DNA of 64,000 nt from Phoronis australis (taxonomy: Eukaryota; Phoronida; Phoronidae). Below the pieces are notes generated by a model, which was not told the DNA's origin, made no database searches, and saw only the letters and a program-made list of their open reading frames with translations. Positions 1 through 11,269 of this stretch are shown here, piece by piece. Both the position numbers and the translations under genes were made by a program. The DNA is taken from the NCBI GenBank assembly GCA_002633005.1, contig NMRA01000364.1, positions 119,075 through 183,074 of the forward strand. The letters run 5' to 3'. Within the stretch, counting starts at the first letter, position 1; each line of letters begins with the position of its first letter.

Positions 1-2
1 GA

Positions 3-179
3 GGCTTAACATTAATCTATGGCCTATTGCACAAGAATACCTCCCCCTATGTTCATTTGCAAACAATGATTGAGCAATCTGCCACCTTTGCCAAAGAGGT
101 CAAAGTTGAAGGTTACTTTCCCTTTATTTGGGACAGTCACATAGACCATTTTGCTTATGTTGAGGGTGAACTCAGTTGA
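3..179 (+). CDS. Possible last coding exon of an upstream gene (partial, unrecognised)
   Basis: One frame is open from the first bases of the window to a TGA at 177-179, giving 58 residues of ordinary, non-repetitive composition (…FIWDSHIDHFAYVEGELS). The two other forward frames close within 75 bases. About 1 kb downstream is a good polyadenylation signal (AATAAA near 1179, in an A-rich context), which fits a + strand gene ending here with a roughly 1 kb 3' UTR. I do not recognise the protein family, and no acceptor can be seen because the exon begins outside the window. Chance openness is possible at this length. Confidence 0.3.
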   Translation, partial: GLTLIYGLLHKNTSPYVHLQTMIEQSATFAKEVKVEGYFPFIWDSHIDHFAYVEGELS

Positions 180-2161
180 CAAATTGGGTGCTGTTCTTGG
201 TAAGTGCTAGCTGTTCTTACAGTTGTTACGGGACATGCATGAACTGTTCGTTTCCTCTCATTATGGTACTGCTGTGGTAGAACTAAGGGCTGGTATTGAT
301 TTTTCCGTCTATTTGTGTGATGTTATTTTTATTAGCTGTCCACCGAAAGGGTTTGCATAAGATGTTTTCGTTGGTGTACGCGTATCTTTTTATTGTAGGG
401 TGGTATTGCTTACATGTTCATGGTTATTTTATGTTAGATGTGGCTTGACATGTTTGTAACATATCGATTGGTCGCCTGCCATTTGAGTGGCAGGTGGATC
501 TTCTGAATGTTTTTAAACTAATATTGGGTTTACATGTGTGGTGATAATGTTAACAGTGTCAATAGCTAAAACAGTTGTGAAAGTGCTAGTGCTTTAGTAA
601 GACCAACGAGTTGTTTGTGTCGGAGACATTTTTGCAAGCAGTTTGTTTACTCACCACCCATATCGCTTTGAAGCAAAAACTGATTTCAAAAGCCCACACT
701 CTATTGTCACCATGACAACAATACAGAGGCCTTTTTCCTTGAGCATGTATGTCCTTTGAAGTAAGCAGTCTGGCTGCAACAGTGCATGTGAAAACACGAG
801 CAAAGCTGCAGCAATAGTGACCCTTGCGTTCACATTACTGTCGTTTTTGCTGCAATTGTTCTTTTGCAAATGCCAAAAACTGCTATTGCCAAAGACAGAC
901 CGTTAACTGCTTCCAAGTTGGTTCTTTTTAAAAATAGCAGTGGGTCGATGTTCAGATGTTCAACGTGGAATGAAAAGTATTTTTGCTTCACTTAAATTTA
1001 GATGGTGATGGCGATATCTTGTTTGGTCAACTTCATCTCTGCTATGTACTACTTACTAGTAACTAGTTTATCTTATTATCAAAGGATTCTGTTGAATTAT
1101 TATGTTTTTTGTTTATTAACCTTGACAGCGCATGTTTACTAGTACTAAATCTCAATTTTATAGCCATGTTGATTGCAAATAAAGAAAATAAAAAATGAAT
1201 GAAAAAGTGGTATAATCTCACTGGTGTCAGACCAAAACAATTACCAAAAATGGTCCATTAAGCAAAGACTTCTAACACAATTATGAATGCGTACAACCTC
1301 TCAGCACATATTGTTTGATAGTAAGTTACTTAGTATGTATGGAAGTTACTGTGCGCTGATGGAAGCTTTTTATTTTGTGCTATTTATTTTTTATGAAATG
1401 ATAAAAAGCTTGCTTGTCTCGGACAAGTTGTCTGCCGTACTGTGTCTTGAATTGGTGAGATTTTCCTTATTTTCCAAATCCTCTCATAGTGACCAGTTAG
1501 TGAATGAAGCTGACCCTTTGGTGGCTTTGTTCTCATGCTTTGCCAAGCCATCAAAAGAACGGACTTATGATTTGAAATGTGTGGTGAACTAGTATAGGGA
1601 CTTGGAGCCAGTTTTATCAAAGTTTGTAAGTGCATTAATAGCTATGATGGCCATAGGCATGTTATTGCAAACACGACACTGTGGTGGCTGCGTGTGTTGC
1701 TAAATGCCATTCAAACACACAGATTTGCCCTAGAACAAGTAGTTGTTGGAACTACCTGTCACTAGGTTTGGGGGCTGTGTAGTGCAACCTGCCCCACTTG
1801 TGACAACCAACTCCATCTTATCAAGGTAGGGTAACTTGTTCTGGGGCAACTCGCACCAGGTCTAATCACTGTGCAGACTCAAACCTGGGGCAAGGCGGAA
1901 GTAATTATAGGTGTGAGACAAGTTTATTGTCAGCAACAACTTCGACCTTGCGCTGTGTGTGAACTCTCCGCTTATAGTGGAGCTAGTTATAGTTGTTCTA
2001 GGGTAAGTCAGAGTGTGGACGCATCTCTATAGTGTTAATATTGTATTTGTCGTCATCCGACGATCAAACCCAAAGGATAAGTTTTTAATTTTGAATAGCC
2101 TATTCTAATTATACAATGCATCCATTAAATTGTACATATTTATTACATTATTGTCCTCCAG
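180..2161. other. 3' flank of the upstream gene and NCOA4 promoter region
   Basis: No convincing coding exon lies here. The AATAAA near 1179 may end the upstream transcript. A fold-back is visible at 1724-1740 and 1829-1845, where the arms (TTGCCCTAGAACAAGT and ACTTGTTCTGGGGCAA) are inverted copies with one mismatch. The NCOA4 promoter and any 5' non-coding exon must lie in this stretch, because the first recognised NCOA4 exon starts at an acceptor (ag at 2160-2161). I could not identify a core promoter. Confidence 0.4.
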
Positions 2162-5100
2162 GTGTCGCTCCTATCACTCGTTCCCTTGGCAACATGTCCA
2201 CCGTCCAACCAGAGATGCTGGAACAGATCCACGACAAGATCCAACAACTCGAGGCTGCCATTTCACGAATATCACGAACGAAGAAGCAGTTAAAGGAGAA
2301 TGCGCTTTTGGTATGCATTAACCTTTAACCTGAACCTGTAGTTAGGCAAAGTTTAAGTTTATGGATAGGATCAAAGACATTTATCATTCAAAATTGGGGA
2401 GTCAGCACAGCAGGTTGGGTTACTGTTTTCCGACTGGTTTATTTTTGTCTCAAAATGTGATCATTACACAAACACACTGTTCACAATCAGCTTAAAATGT
2501 GTTGGTACTTACTTATTTATTTTTAAACCGTGTGAGCTTAACATCTGAGGAAGCATGAAGGTCAAAGTTCATCAGGGATAGCCGTACATGGTGTCGGGCA
2601 TACGTGACACCACTGCACACGTATCTAGACAGCTAGACATTGCTGTATCTTATCATGGTGTTGCATATGTTGTCAATACATGTGGATCGTTAAACCATAA
2701 ACATGTGTTATCAAGTATTTGGGTTGCAAACTCGGGGTATTCTGTTATAAATGGGTTCCTCAGCACCCCTTTTGTTCAATTTCCCAGTTCAGATGAGCAC
2801 GGAAATGGGTCTGGGATTCCCTTGGCTTAGCTTACAGTCAATTTGTAGAGGATTTAACAACAGTAAAATGTACATTCGGACTGGGTTTTGTGAAGCAAAA
2901 CGTGTAACAAGGAGTATCTGGAATAGTTTGTTCAATACAATTTCTGATGAAGGGAGAGAGATAGTGATTCACAAAATGTTGCTCTACATTGTCTTTCATT
3001 GTTGACCATCTGTTTCTAAACTTGTCCAATTCTACATTTTTTCAATAAAATGTATTTCTCGGAAGAGTAATACAAAAGATTGCTTTCTTTTTGCTATAAA
3101 TAGTTAAATTTGGGGGTTTACCTCAGACGCGTTCCTCAACACCCCTTACTGAACCAAAGAATAAACTTGTAACTGTGCAGATAAGGTTACCGTTAAGCTT
3201 TACCTTGGGGTCAGCCTTGAAGAAAATGTGGTAAAAAGCCTTCAGATAGTAAGATTTCATGCTGTGCTGTGTTGTTAATGGGTGCTGACATTGCTTAAGT
3301 ACATCTTTAGGTATCGCATTGGTTTGTAATATTAAAAGGTAACTGATTGACTCTGGAGCATTTGACGGATTTTTTTCGATTATGAATGCCACAAATTTTG
3401 TGGTGAATGGAGGGGCTGTTTTATAAGTCGACTTACAGTTTTAGTCACTTTACAGATAATTTACGATCAATGAAAAATGAAAAAGCTATGCCAACTTGCG
3501 CTATATTGAAGAAGCTGAGCTGTATTGAAGAAGCTGAGGGAATCTTTCAAATGTTCTTTCAGTTTGCATCTCAAACACAGTGGAGTGCAGATTGTTTTTC
3601 AATTGCAGTTATAACTCTTCCCTTCCCTGTCAAAGGATGATATCCCCAGCACTGTAAGCTGCCATTCTATCATTTAGTTATATAGCGCCTCATCACTTCC
3701 CTTTCAGGCCAAAGATGGTATCCACACCACCATCAGCCGCCATCTTGAGACACTGAGGAACCGTGAGGTATGGCTGCTTGGCCAGGTGGATCTGTTGGAA
3801 CATGCCAAGGAGGACATGATGCGCCACCAACAGGCGGAGCTGAACCAGGCCATCGGGGGACTGAAGAATGCCCTGGAGCTGATGGATGACCCAAGCCTAG
3901 CAGGTCAGCTGCAGGAACTGTTGCAGAGGTAATGCCCACAATATTTATACTTTACTTTAGTGGTTGGTGCTATGCAAACCAGGGACATTCAAAACAAAAA
4001 TTTTAAAGTTGGGTTTATGAGGTATTACGTTTATGCCGGTCACTACAGGTGTTATTGTCAAATAAATTGTTTGATGAAAATGCGCAAAGTACTGTTTGAA
4101 AAACAATGGTAAGCAAAGTTTTCGCCTCCATTGAGTTGAAAATCTTTCTGGTGGCGTTTGCAAACGCGGGTGTTTTTGAGGAACTAAATGTCTGGACTGT
4201 GGTCATGGGTTAGAGTCCAACTGGACCACACCATTAGACCCTTAAATCAGGTCACAAGCTCCTCAGCTAGTTTTTAACTATATATTAATAAAACATAAAA
4301 ATGGTTCCAGCTGATCAGTGCAGTGGGTCCACATGCAGGGCCTGCGCACGTCTGGTAAAGCGTACACCAGACTGCCTGCAGTTATTTTTTCTTAATATCT
4401 GGCATCCCGTTGGAACAATGTTGGTTCGTTACCGTGACGACAGTTTGACAATGGAGCTAAAGTCATACAGTTGGTGGTCCTCTGTAATTGATTGATTTAT
4501 TGATTTATTTGTTTACCGTTGATTGACGACAAAAGTAATACTAGACAACACTATAATACCGTGCAGCATTGCACAAAGACTTGTTAATGATTGACAAAGA
4601 TACAAATAAAAGGATGACAAATAAGGCCAAGGTACAAGAAAAAGGTAAAAAACAAAAAAGACAATGACACCAAAATTACGTACTTATTTTTGTTGTGGTG
4701 GAAGTGCATCATTTTGTTTTCTGCATCTCTCGCAGACCTCCGTTCACTGTTTTCTTTCAGAGTTGATAAACTGAAGTTGAGCCCTGACGAGACCCCCCAC
4801 CTGACTTTTCGCGCGGACCCCCTGGCCCTGCGCGAGGCCATCCACGAGTACGGCCGCGTGGACACCCGCTCGCTTCCCATCCAACGCGCTTTTGTGTCGC
4901 ACGAGTCCAGCTCCACTTCCTTGCCACGTGCGTTTGAGGACTATGAAGACGCAGACCATCACATGTTATATAAGACGGTGCACAGTCTGCAGAATGAAAC
5001 GGTGCGACAGATTTTGTAGAATACATTTTATTGAATTCATCAAGTGTATTAGGAGCTATGTGGGACCTTCTCAACTTGTCTGCCTTCAACAAATATCTAT

Positions 5101-8100
5101 GAAACCGTTCAAGTGTATTAAGAGCTATGTAGGACCTTCTCAACTTGTCTGCCTTCAAGCAAATAGCTACGAAACGGTAAATTTAAACTTGGGAGCAGTA
5201 TCTTCTGAAAATAGAAAGCTTGTTGGATTTTTGGCTTAGTACTAATCTGCCATTGGTTGGGTCATGTGAACATGTCTTTTTCGCAAATTTTTGCAAAAAA
5301 GAAATGTAATAGCTTAGAAAACTGCTGCAAATTTTGTTTCACATAAATTTACGAGATAAAATGTTGAAAATGCAGTAATAGCTTTGTAAATTATTTTGTT
5401 TGTGGAACTTTTCAGATTTTATGTCAAAATCTATCTTGTGGTATCACATCCCGCAAAAGGATCATTTTAAAAACAATTGGGGCAGTGTTGTGAAGAACAT
5501 TTATAAAGCATAGTATTTGAAATTTTCATATGAATCTGATCGTCCAGTAGTGAGATATCGTGCTCTGAAGTTACCCACGTGGTCTTTATTTTTTTCAATA
5601 GATCACGGTTCACAAAAGAGTTGACAGTAGGCAAGTGGGGAAAGATGGAGTTTAGTAGTAGCAGCGAAGTATTCCAGATATTGCAGCAGAAATTGATACT
5701 TACTTTCACCAGTGCACGTACTTTATGTGAATTTGACATTTAATCAGTTTCAACTATTGAGTAGTTGTGATAGATGTGTGAGTAGTTGTGATTTTTTTCA
5801 CTGTATAGTTCCCAATGAAATTTGTAAGCAGACTGTGAGTGTTGACATTTTTGCAGTTTTCTACATGGAATATCCTCCTGATAATTGTAAAAATTAGTCG
5901 TCACGTAGTGAGAAACTGGCCATCTCTGGTGTTTGTGGGAGAGTGGGAGCGATATTTTTCAAGAGTTGTAGTTAATAATCACTGTCTCATGTTCTGTTGT
6001 ATTTTATCGTCCCTGTTATGAAGTAGCTCACTATGTCCTCATTTCATCAGGTCCAGGTTAGCATCCCACCACTAAGCAAGGATACCAATTGGCTGTATGG
6101 CGCTGACAAGATAAGAAGGCAAAGTGAGACTCAGGCCTCTGGCCATCCCCGCATGCCTGTTCGTCCAGTCAGCATCCCCAGCCGGCTGGACAAGTTGTCC
6201 ACGACTGACCCGAGCATCCAGCAGTGGCTTCAGCTAATCAAGCAGGAAAGCGACATTGAGGAAGATGATGACTTTGGTCACACGATGGCTGATGTAACCA
6301 GCTCACCTGGTAAGGACAGGGTCTTGTGTTTCGACATGTGTTCGCAACTGATAAGATTGCAGATGAATAAGGAGGGACGATCTGTTTTGTTGTGTCGCTG
6401 TAACCTGTTTGGCAGCACTTGCAATGCTTTTCAGTGGAGTGCTTGCCCAGTTTCCGGATTCTAAAGCCTGCCTTACTGTTTTGAAAGTTAATTGCATGAA
6501 GTAAATAAGTATTGAGTGCTAATCCGAGCAGTGAGCGCTTAGTTGACTATTTTCATATGTGGTGGGTGAGCGCTCAGTCATACAGTAGAGTGGAAACTTT
6601 CAGCATGTTTTTGGCATTGGTGGACTTCAAAGACATTTGGGTTTTCAGTTGTGAAGATCACTGGACTTGATTGAAAGCATCTTTTCATTAATGGCGTTTA
6701 GCTTGAAAATTGAGCATATGCATAGGGCGGGAATTGAGATACTACTTCAAGAGATGTAGAGCTGTCAGCCAGACAACATTTGAGAATTGGTGGATGTATT
6801 TTAAGCTAATATAACTGTCCTGTGATGGTGTAGTACGCAAAAAAGCAGTATAAAGTGTTTGCGCCAGTGCACGCAAATTTTTGGTGAAAGTGTCCAATAT
6901 TTACAAAGCAAACACTTGTGCGTACTTACAAAATTGCCAATGACTAAAAACTTGACTATTAAAAGCGTAATTTAGACATAATCTCGTAATACGGTTCCTA
7001 GGGTGTTCATGTTATTGTGTTTTGTATTTCTTGTCTTATACTACACTCCTCAAAATATCTTCAAAATACGTATAACTTGACCACCAAAAATAGCTACATT
7101 AAATTCTTCATTTCAGTTCTGATTGTTGGAATTGATGTAGATTTTATGATGTCACATAATTTGTGTGTAAAAGGGAAATGCCCCTTTAATAATGTTGTCG
7201 TGTCCGTTTCCCCCATAGACACGGATAGCCTGCCCTCTCCTGTCAGTCTGCTGAAACACATGTCTGTCATCGCTGACTCTCCGTTGACAGCTTGGCTGAA
7301 ACAGAGGTCATGTGCGACGTGCCCCTTCGAGATTTGGCGCTACTTCCAGGATATCTCCGATAACTTCACCGACTGGCTGATCACCTACAGTAACGATAAG
7401 GTCTGTTGATGTATTTCTGGACATAATATGAGACAGGGGTGTGTGAAGGGAGTTAACTTCACATTTCACGTTAGTAAAATTGCCGATTTCACGATTGATA
7501 AGCGCGTTTTTTTTTAATCTTACAGAAAACAAGATTTTTGGTCTTTCAGGGTATGAAATATGAAATATGCTTCAATTTCACATTCACCCTCACAGCAGGG
7601 AAGTTTCTCATTTTTTTCCTAATAGAGTAGCACTGACAAATTAAGTAATCCTTCACTGTTACAGTCATACGATATTTTTAAAGTGTGTTCATTGTCAGCA
7701 ATGCTTAATTAATCAGGGCTTGTAATGACTAATGACAAAAAAGAGGAAAGTTTTCCAGGCAGAATATCGTAGAATAAATAAGCTTACGTGAAAGTAATTT
7801 TTTTGTGTTGTAAAATCTAACAACAAGAAACGGTTTTGCATGAGTAAAGTCAAGATAACTAAGTATAAAAAACAGACAATAAATAAGTCAAATTAGAGGA
7901 TATTGAAAACGAAGAAAGGAAATCCTCTCAAAAGAGGAAAATTATGAGCGCCTTTAGAAAATGAATTGGGATAGCATTGGCAGTAATGTTTATCCGAAAT
8001 TGATCTGATTTTCCCTTATTGTGACCAACTTTGATAGCAAGAACTCTTTGTGGATTTTTTAAATAGTCTAAATGTTACTATTCTGTTAATGGTTGACGCC

Positions 8101-9404
8101 TAAGGAGTGGTCATAAAACTGGGCGGGGGTGTTTGCAAGTGTCATTTTTTGAAAGCTCAGGATGGATTTAGCCTGAACTGTCAATACAGCAGAGAGTAGG
8201 CAAATGTGTAATCCATTTCACGTGCAAAAGTAGCTTAAAAAGTTAGTCGGATGCAGACAGTGGACTGCTAGTGAATTTCATGCAAGCAAATGTCATGCAT
8301 TTTGGGACCTGAAATGAGCAATCGCAAATATGTGGTTCTTGGAGGAACTAAATATTCGGGGCACTTATCCAAGCATGGGGGTTTAAAAGTGAAAATTTGG
8401 AAATTAAGTGGTGGGCGGTCAGCCACTATAGGTATTAACAGGGACAAATGACATAATTGACTTTTAGAATTGGTGACAAAATCTTGCTGTTTGTCTCTCA
8501 AGTAAATGATGTGTTATTTAATATTTTGAACCCGATCCTCTATTCTTGGAGGATGCTTAGTTTCTGTGTTCTATGAGGACAGTAAATGGCTTAGAAGAAA
8601 AAACTAATGTTCTTTGATGTGTTGCAGTTTGCTTCATCTGTCCCCGACCATGACCAACCCATGACTACCGATAACAGCGAATGGCTGATGGCACCTGGTA
8701 GCATCCCAGCTGATGGTCCTCCGATGTTCGCTCCCTTTCACACACCGACGGACACTGCCACCTGGTTGCTGTCGAAGAAACCAGCCCAGAACTGCACTGG
8801 CTGGCTCTTCTCTAAGCAAGCCGACAAAGAAGAGGAGAATTTTGTATCTAAACCGGCACCATTGTTTGAGTATTTTCAAACTATTGCTCAAGACCCATCT
8901 GTTTGGTTGAAAAGTTCTGGTTGTGTGGAAGAAAAATCATCAAACTTGTTCGATTATTTTAACACAATTCCCAGTCACCCATCTGCTTGGTTGAAGTCTG
9001 CCGAGTATGACTCTGGCATTCCATCTGTTGACAATTCAACCACTTCAAGTGAAGCGGTTGATTTGTTGAGCGACGATCTCTCTACTTGGGTCATTGAACC
9101 GCAAACTTTCTCTGGAAAAGTAGAAAATCCTTTACCTACAAATGATGGCTTTAAACCCTTTTTCAAAAAACTTAAGGCACACTCTTGGGTCATGCAACCT
9201 CCTTCGCCTCTCCCAAATCCAGATCCAGTTTCCATGGGTGCATCAGAATCCTACCCAAGCCACACAGAATTTGAGGGCACATCCACTACTGCACCGTTTT
9301 CTCTTGAAAATGCCGAGGACGAACTTCTCGACAAATGGCTTCACCCAACCCGCAGATGGCGCCACTCGTCTTACGAGTATGTTTCCTCTGATATGGAGCA
9401 TTAG
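2162..9404 (+). CDS. NCOA4: Nuclear receptor coactivator 4 (NCOA4/ARA70), ferritinophagy receptor, six coding exons
   Basis: NCOA4 is the cargo receptor that binds ferritin and delivers it to autophagosomes and lysosomes for iron release; in vertebrates it was also described as a nuclear-receptor coactivator. Exons: 2162-2310 (ATG at 2194), 3708-3928, 4761-5001, 6051-6309, 7219-7400 and 8628-9404. Phases are consistent throughout and give about 598 residues; human NCOA4 has 614. Residues 1 to about 190 form the helical ARA70 domain. SRHLETLRNREVWLLGQVDL matches the human segment ISRHLECLRSREVWLYEQVDL nearly residue for residue. The rest is low-complexity and carries about ten Trp-Leu/Val motifs, such as SVIADSPLTAWL in exon 6 and FQTIAQDPSVWL in exon 7. 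The vertebrate LxxLL receptor box is not seen. Donors at 5002 (GTGCGA) and 7401 (GTCTGT) are weak. The exon 5 acceptor could instead be at 6057, removing two residues. Any 5' non-coding exon is unidentified. Confidence 0.9.
4150..4388 (+). mobile_element. SINE-like repeat, copy 1 (NCOA4 intron)
   Basis: This stretch is clearly homologous to 25403-25650. Shared blocks are the TAGACCCTTRARTCAGG segment, AGCTCCTCAG, the ATATATTAATAAA…CAAAAATGGTTCC segment, GATCAGT, and GCGCACGT followed by CACCAGAC. The 5' part contains a degraded tRNA-like B-box (GGGTTAGAGTCC). The order of tRNA-like head followed by a family-specific body is typical of SINEs. The short ORF starting in the body (4301) is part of the repeat, not a gene. 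Confidence 0.6.
5040..5178. repeat. Two-copy 69-70 bp tandem duplication next to an NCOA4 splice donor
   Basis: Two head-to-tail units (5040-5108 and 5109-5178) differ at only a few positions. Each ends in a GAAACSGT sequence resembling the exon 4 end and donor at 4995-5003. The last unit ends GAAACG followed by GTAAAT, a better donor than the one I assigned at 5002. The exon frame meets a TAG before either repeat, so those donors would not extend the reading frame. Confidence 0.75.
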
Positions 9405-11269
9405 GTGTTTCATGGCACGACAGATTGTGATGAACCTTAAGTGACAGGCTATTCAAAAGGACCATGTCTTAACCAGTGCTTAACCAATTTTTGTTAAAAT
9501 CAATGGCGTGATGTCTTTATACTAATTAACATGTGCTTCGTTGTGAAGGTGAGCATCTTTGTAAACCAAGATATGACTTTTTTTTCGGTAATGGCGATGC
9601 TGTTTAAACATACAAGATTCTCTTTCATTCTTATTTTCTCTCTGCCATAAGCTAGACACACTAGATACTCACTTTAAGCATTGTTACTGATCGGTGCTGA
9701 TAAAGAAAGTAAAGTCTGCCTGAAATAATAGGGTTTTGATATTTTGCCAGCGTTTGGTGAACTGGACAAGGGCAGAACTGATCATGGTTCTCACTCGTCG
9801 TGAAAAAGCTGGAAACTATAAAATTTGTTTCTTGGCATGGATAACTCATGAAAAACGAAAAAGGTAGAAAAAATCCGTGGAGAATTTGTGAAAATTTTCA
9901 TAAGATCGATAAGAAACCTTTGCTTTGTGTGGTCTTGCAGTTAAGGTCGTCAAAATACTGGGTTAGAAAAAACAACTCTCTAGTTTACTTTTTGTGAAAA
10001 AGAAACTGGTGGAAAATGAAAAGTAATTCCTGGAAAACTCATGAAAACTGCATCCTGGAAAAGTCATGAAAATTACATCCTGGAAAAGTCATGGAAACTA
10101 CATCCTGGAAAAGTCATGGAAAATGAAAACTTTATCCTGTAACACTAATGGAAAATAGACGCCCAGTATGAGTGGGCACCATGATGAGTGCACCAAGATT
10201 TAAAGTAAAGTTGTTGTGTTCAGTGTTGTTAAAGTATCATTCCAGTTATTTTTTCTCAGTTATTTTTCATGCACTAAGAAGGTCGTCACCCATTCTTCAC
10301 ATTTTGTTAACTTAGAAAAATTGAGACTTAAGCCGATTATGCAGATACACAGACCTGCTATCTACAAAATGTTAACGATTTAGTTGTAGGTGAAACCTAT
10401 TTTTTGTCCGAAACTGGTGAAAACTCGTGAATAGGGTGTGTTTATAATGATTTGAAGCAAGTTTAAAGTGAGTACCTCCGCACTGTATTCAATGGTTGAT
10501 TAAGAGTTGATAAAAAGAAATGTGGCTACAATGCTGCCAGCCTTTATTTCTACCTGATGAACACCAGCTGTGTTCAATGTATTAAACATGTGCTAGTTCA
10601 GTTTTTTGATGCTTTAGTGAAAGTTGATATTCCCAAGTTACTTAGAAGAAAAGTGGAATTTTTAAATCAAGTCGTGATTGGGAATCGTGCTATATTGCTT
10701 TAATTGGACTTGTGCCTGTTTGGAATTTGTGCATTTAACTTAAAGTACAATTTTTGGCGAATATACTCTCATGTTTACCTGAATGATGTTGTTTTGTTTT
10801 GAAATGTGAACCTAGCTCTTCTCTTAAGTAGGTGGTTATCAGTGTTTTGTTGGGTGCCTTCACAAACCAGGTAAAAGGATTTCCATGGTTCTTGACTTGT
10901 GTATTTTTGTAAAATGGCCTCATTTTCGCTTTATGTCAGATCCTGATTGTCTTGGAAAGAGGCTGCAAACAGCACATATATATTTCTTTAATTTCCTACA
11001 TTGTAGGTACAAATAGTCCCGAAAACCTAGAGAACTGTACGCCATGGGCGGAGTCCGCCTATTATTGTTGTGTCGAGAATTGTTCAAACATTCCAGTTTT
11101 GACATACAATTTAAGTTTAAATAAAATGACATAAAGGCGAATCTGTCCTAATTATGAACTTTCCTAAAAGGTAAAAAGAGTAAATCCTAAAATCCTAATT
11201 GTCCATGGAGACATCCAAGTCTGGCTAAGAACAACGCTGAAACAAAAAACTTGCCTCCTTGGCTGCGTT
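9405..11269 (+). other. NCOA4 3' UTR and flank, convergent with the subtilase gene
   Basis: No coding exon is supported here. AATAAA at 11120-11125 is the first well-placed polyadenylation signal I saw after the NCOA4 stop, which would make a long 3' UTR of about 1.7 kb. It lies only about 145 bases from the stop codon of the minus-strand subtilase, so the two transcripts end tail to tail. A short minisatellite occupies 10026-10136. Confidence 0.4.
10026..10136. repeat. Minisatellite, about 25 bp unit, four copies
   Basis: The unit TACATCCTGGAAAAGTCATG plus five A-rich bases repeats about four times head to tail, with the first and last copies diverged. It lies in the presumed 3' UTR of NCOA4. 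Confidence 0.8.

Noticed and set aside
1287-1592. 101-codon open frame before NCOA4
   Set aside because: No domain or motif, no splice context that links it to NCOA4, and an equally long frame overlaps on the other strand.
4757-5158. 133-codon minus-strand frame over NCOA4 exon 4
   Set aside because: Antisense shadow of the GC-richer exon plus the tandem duplication; its internal repeat is the 69-bp DNA repeat read in frame.
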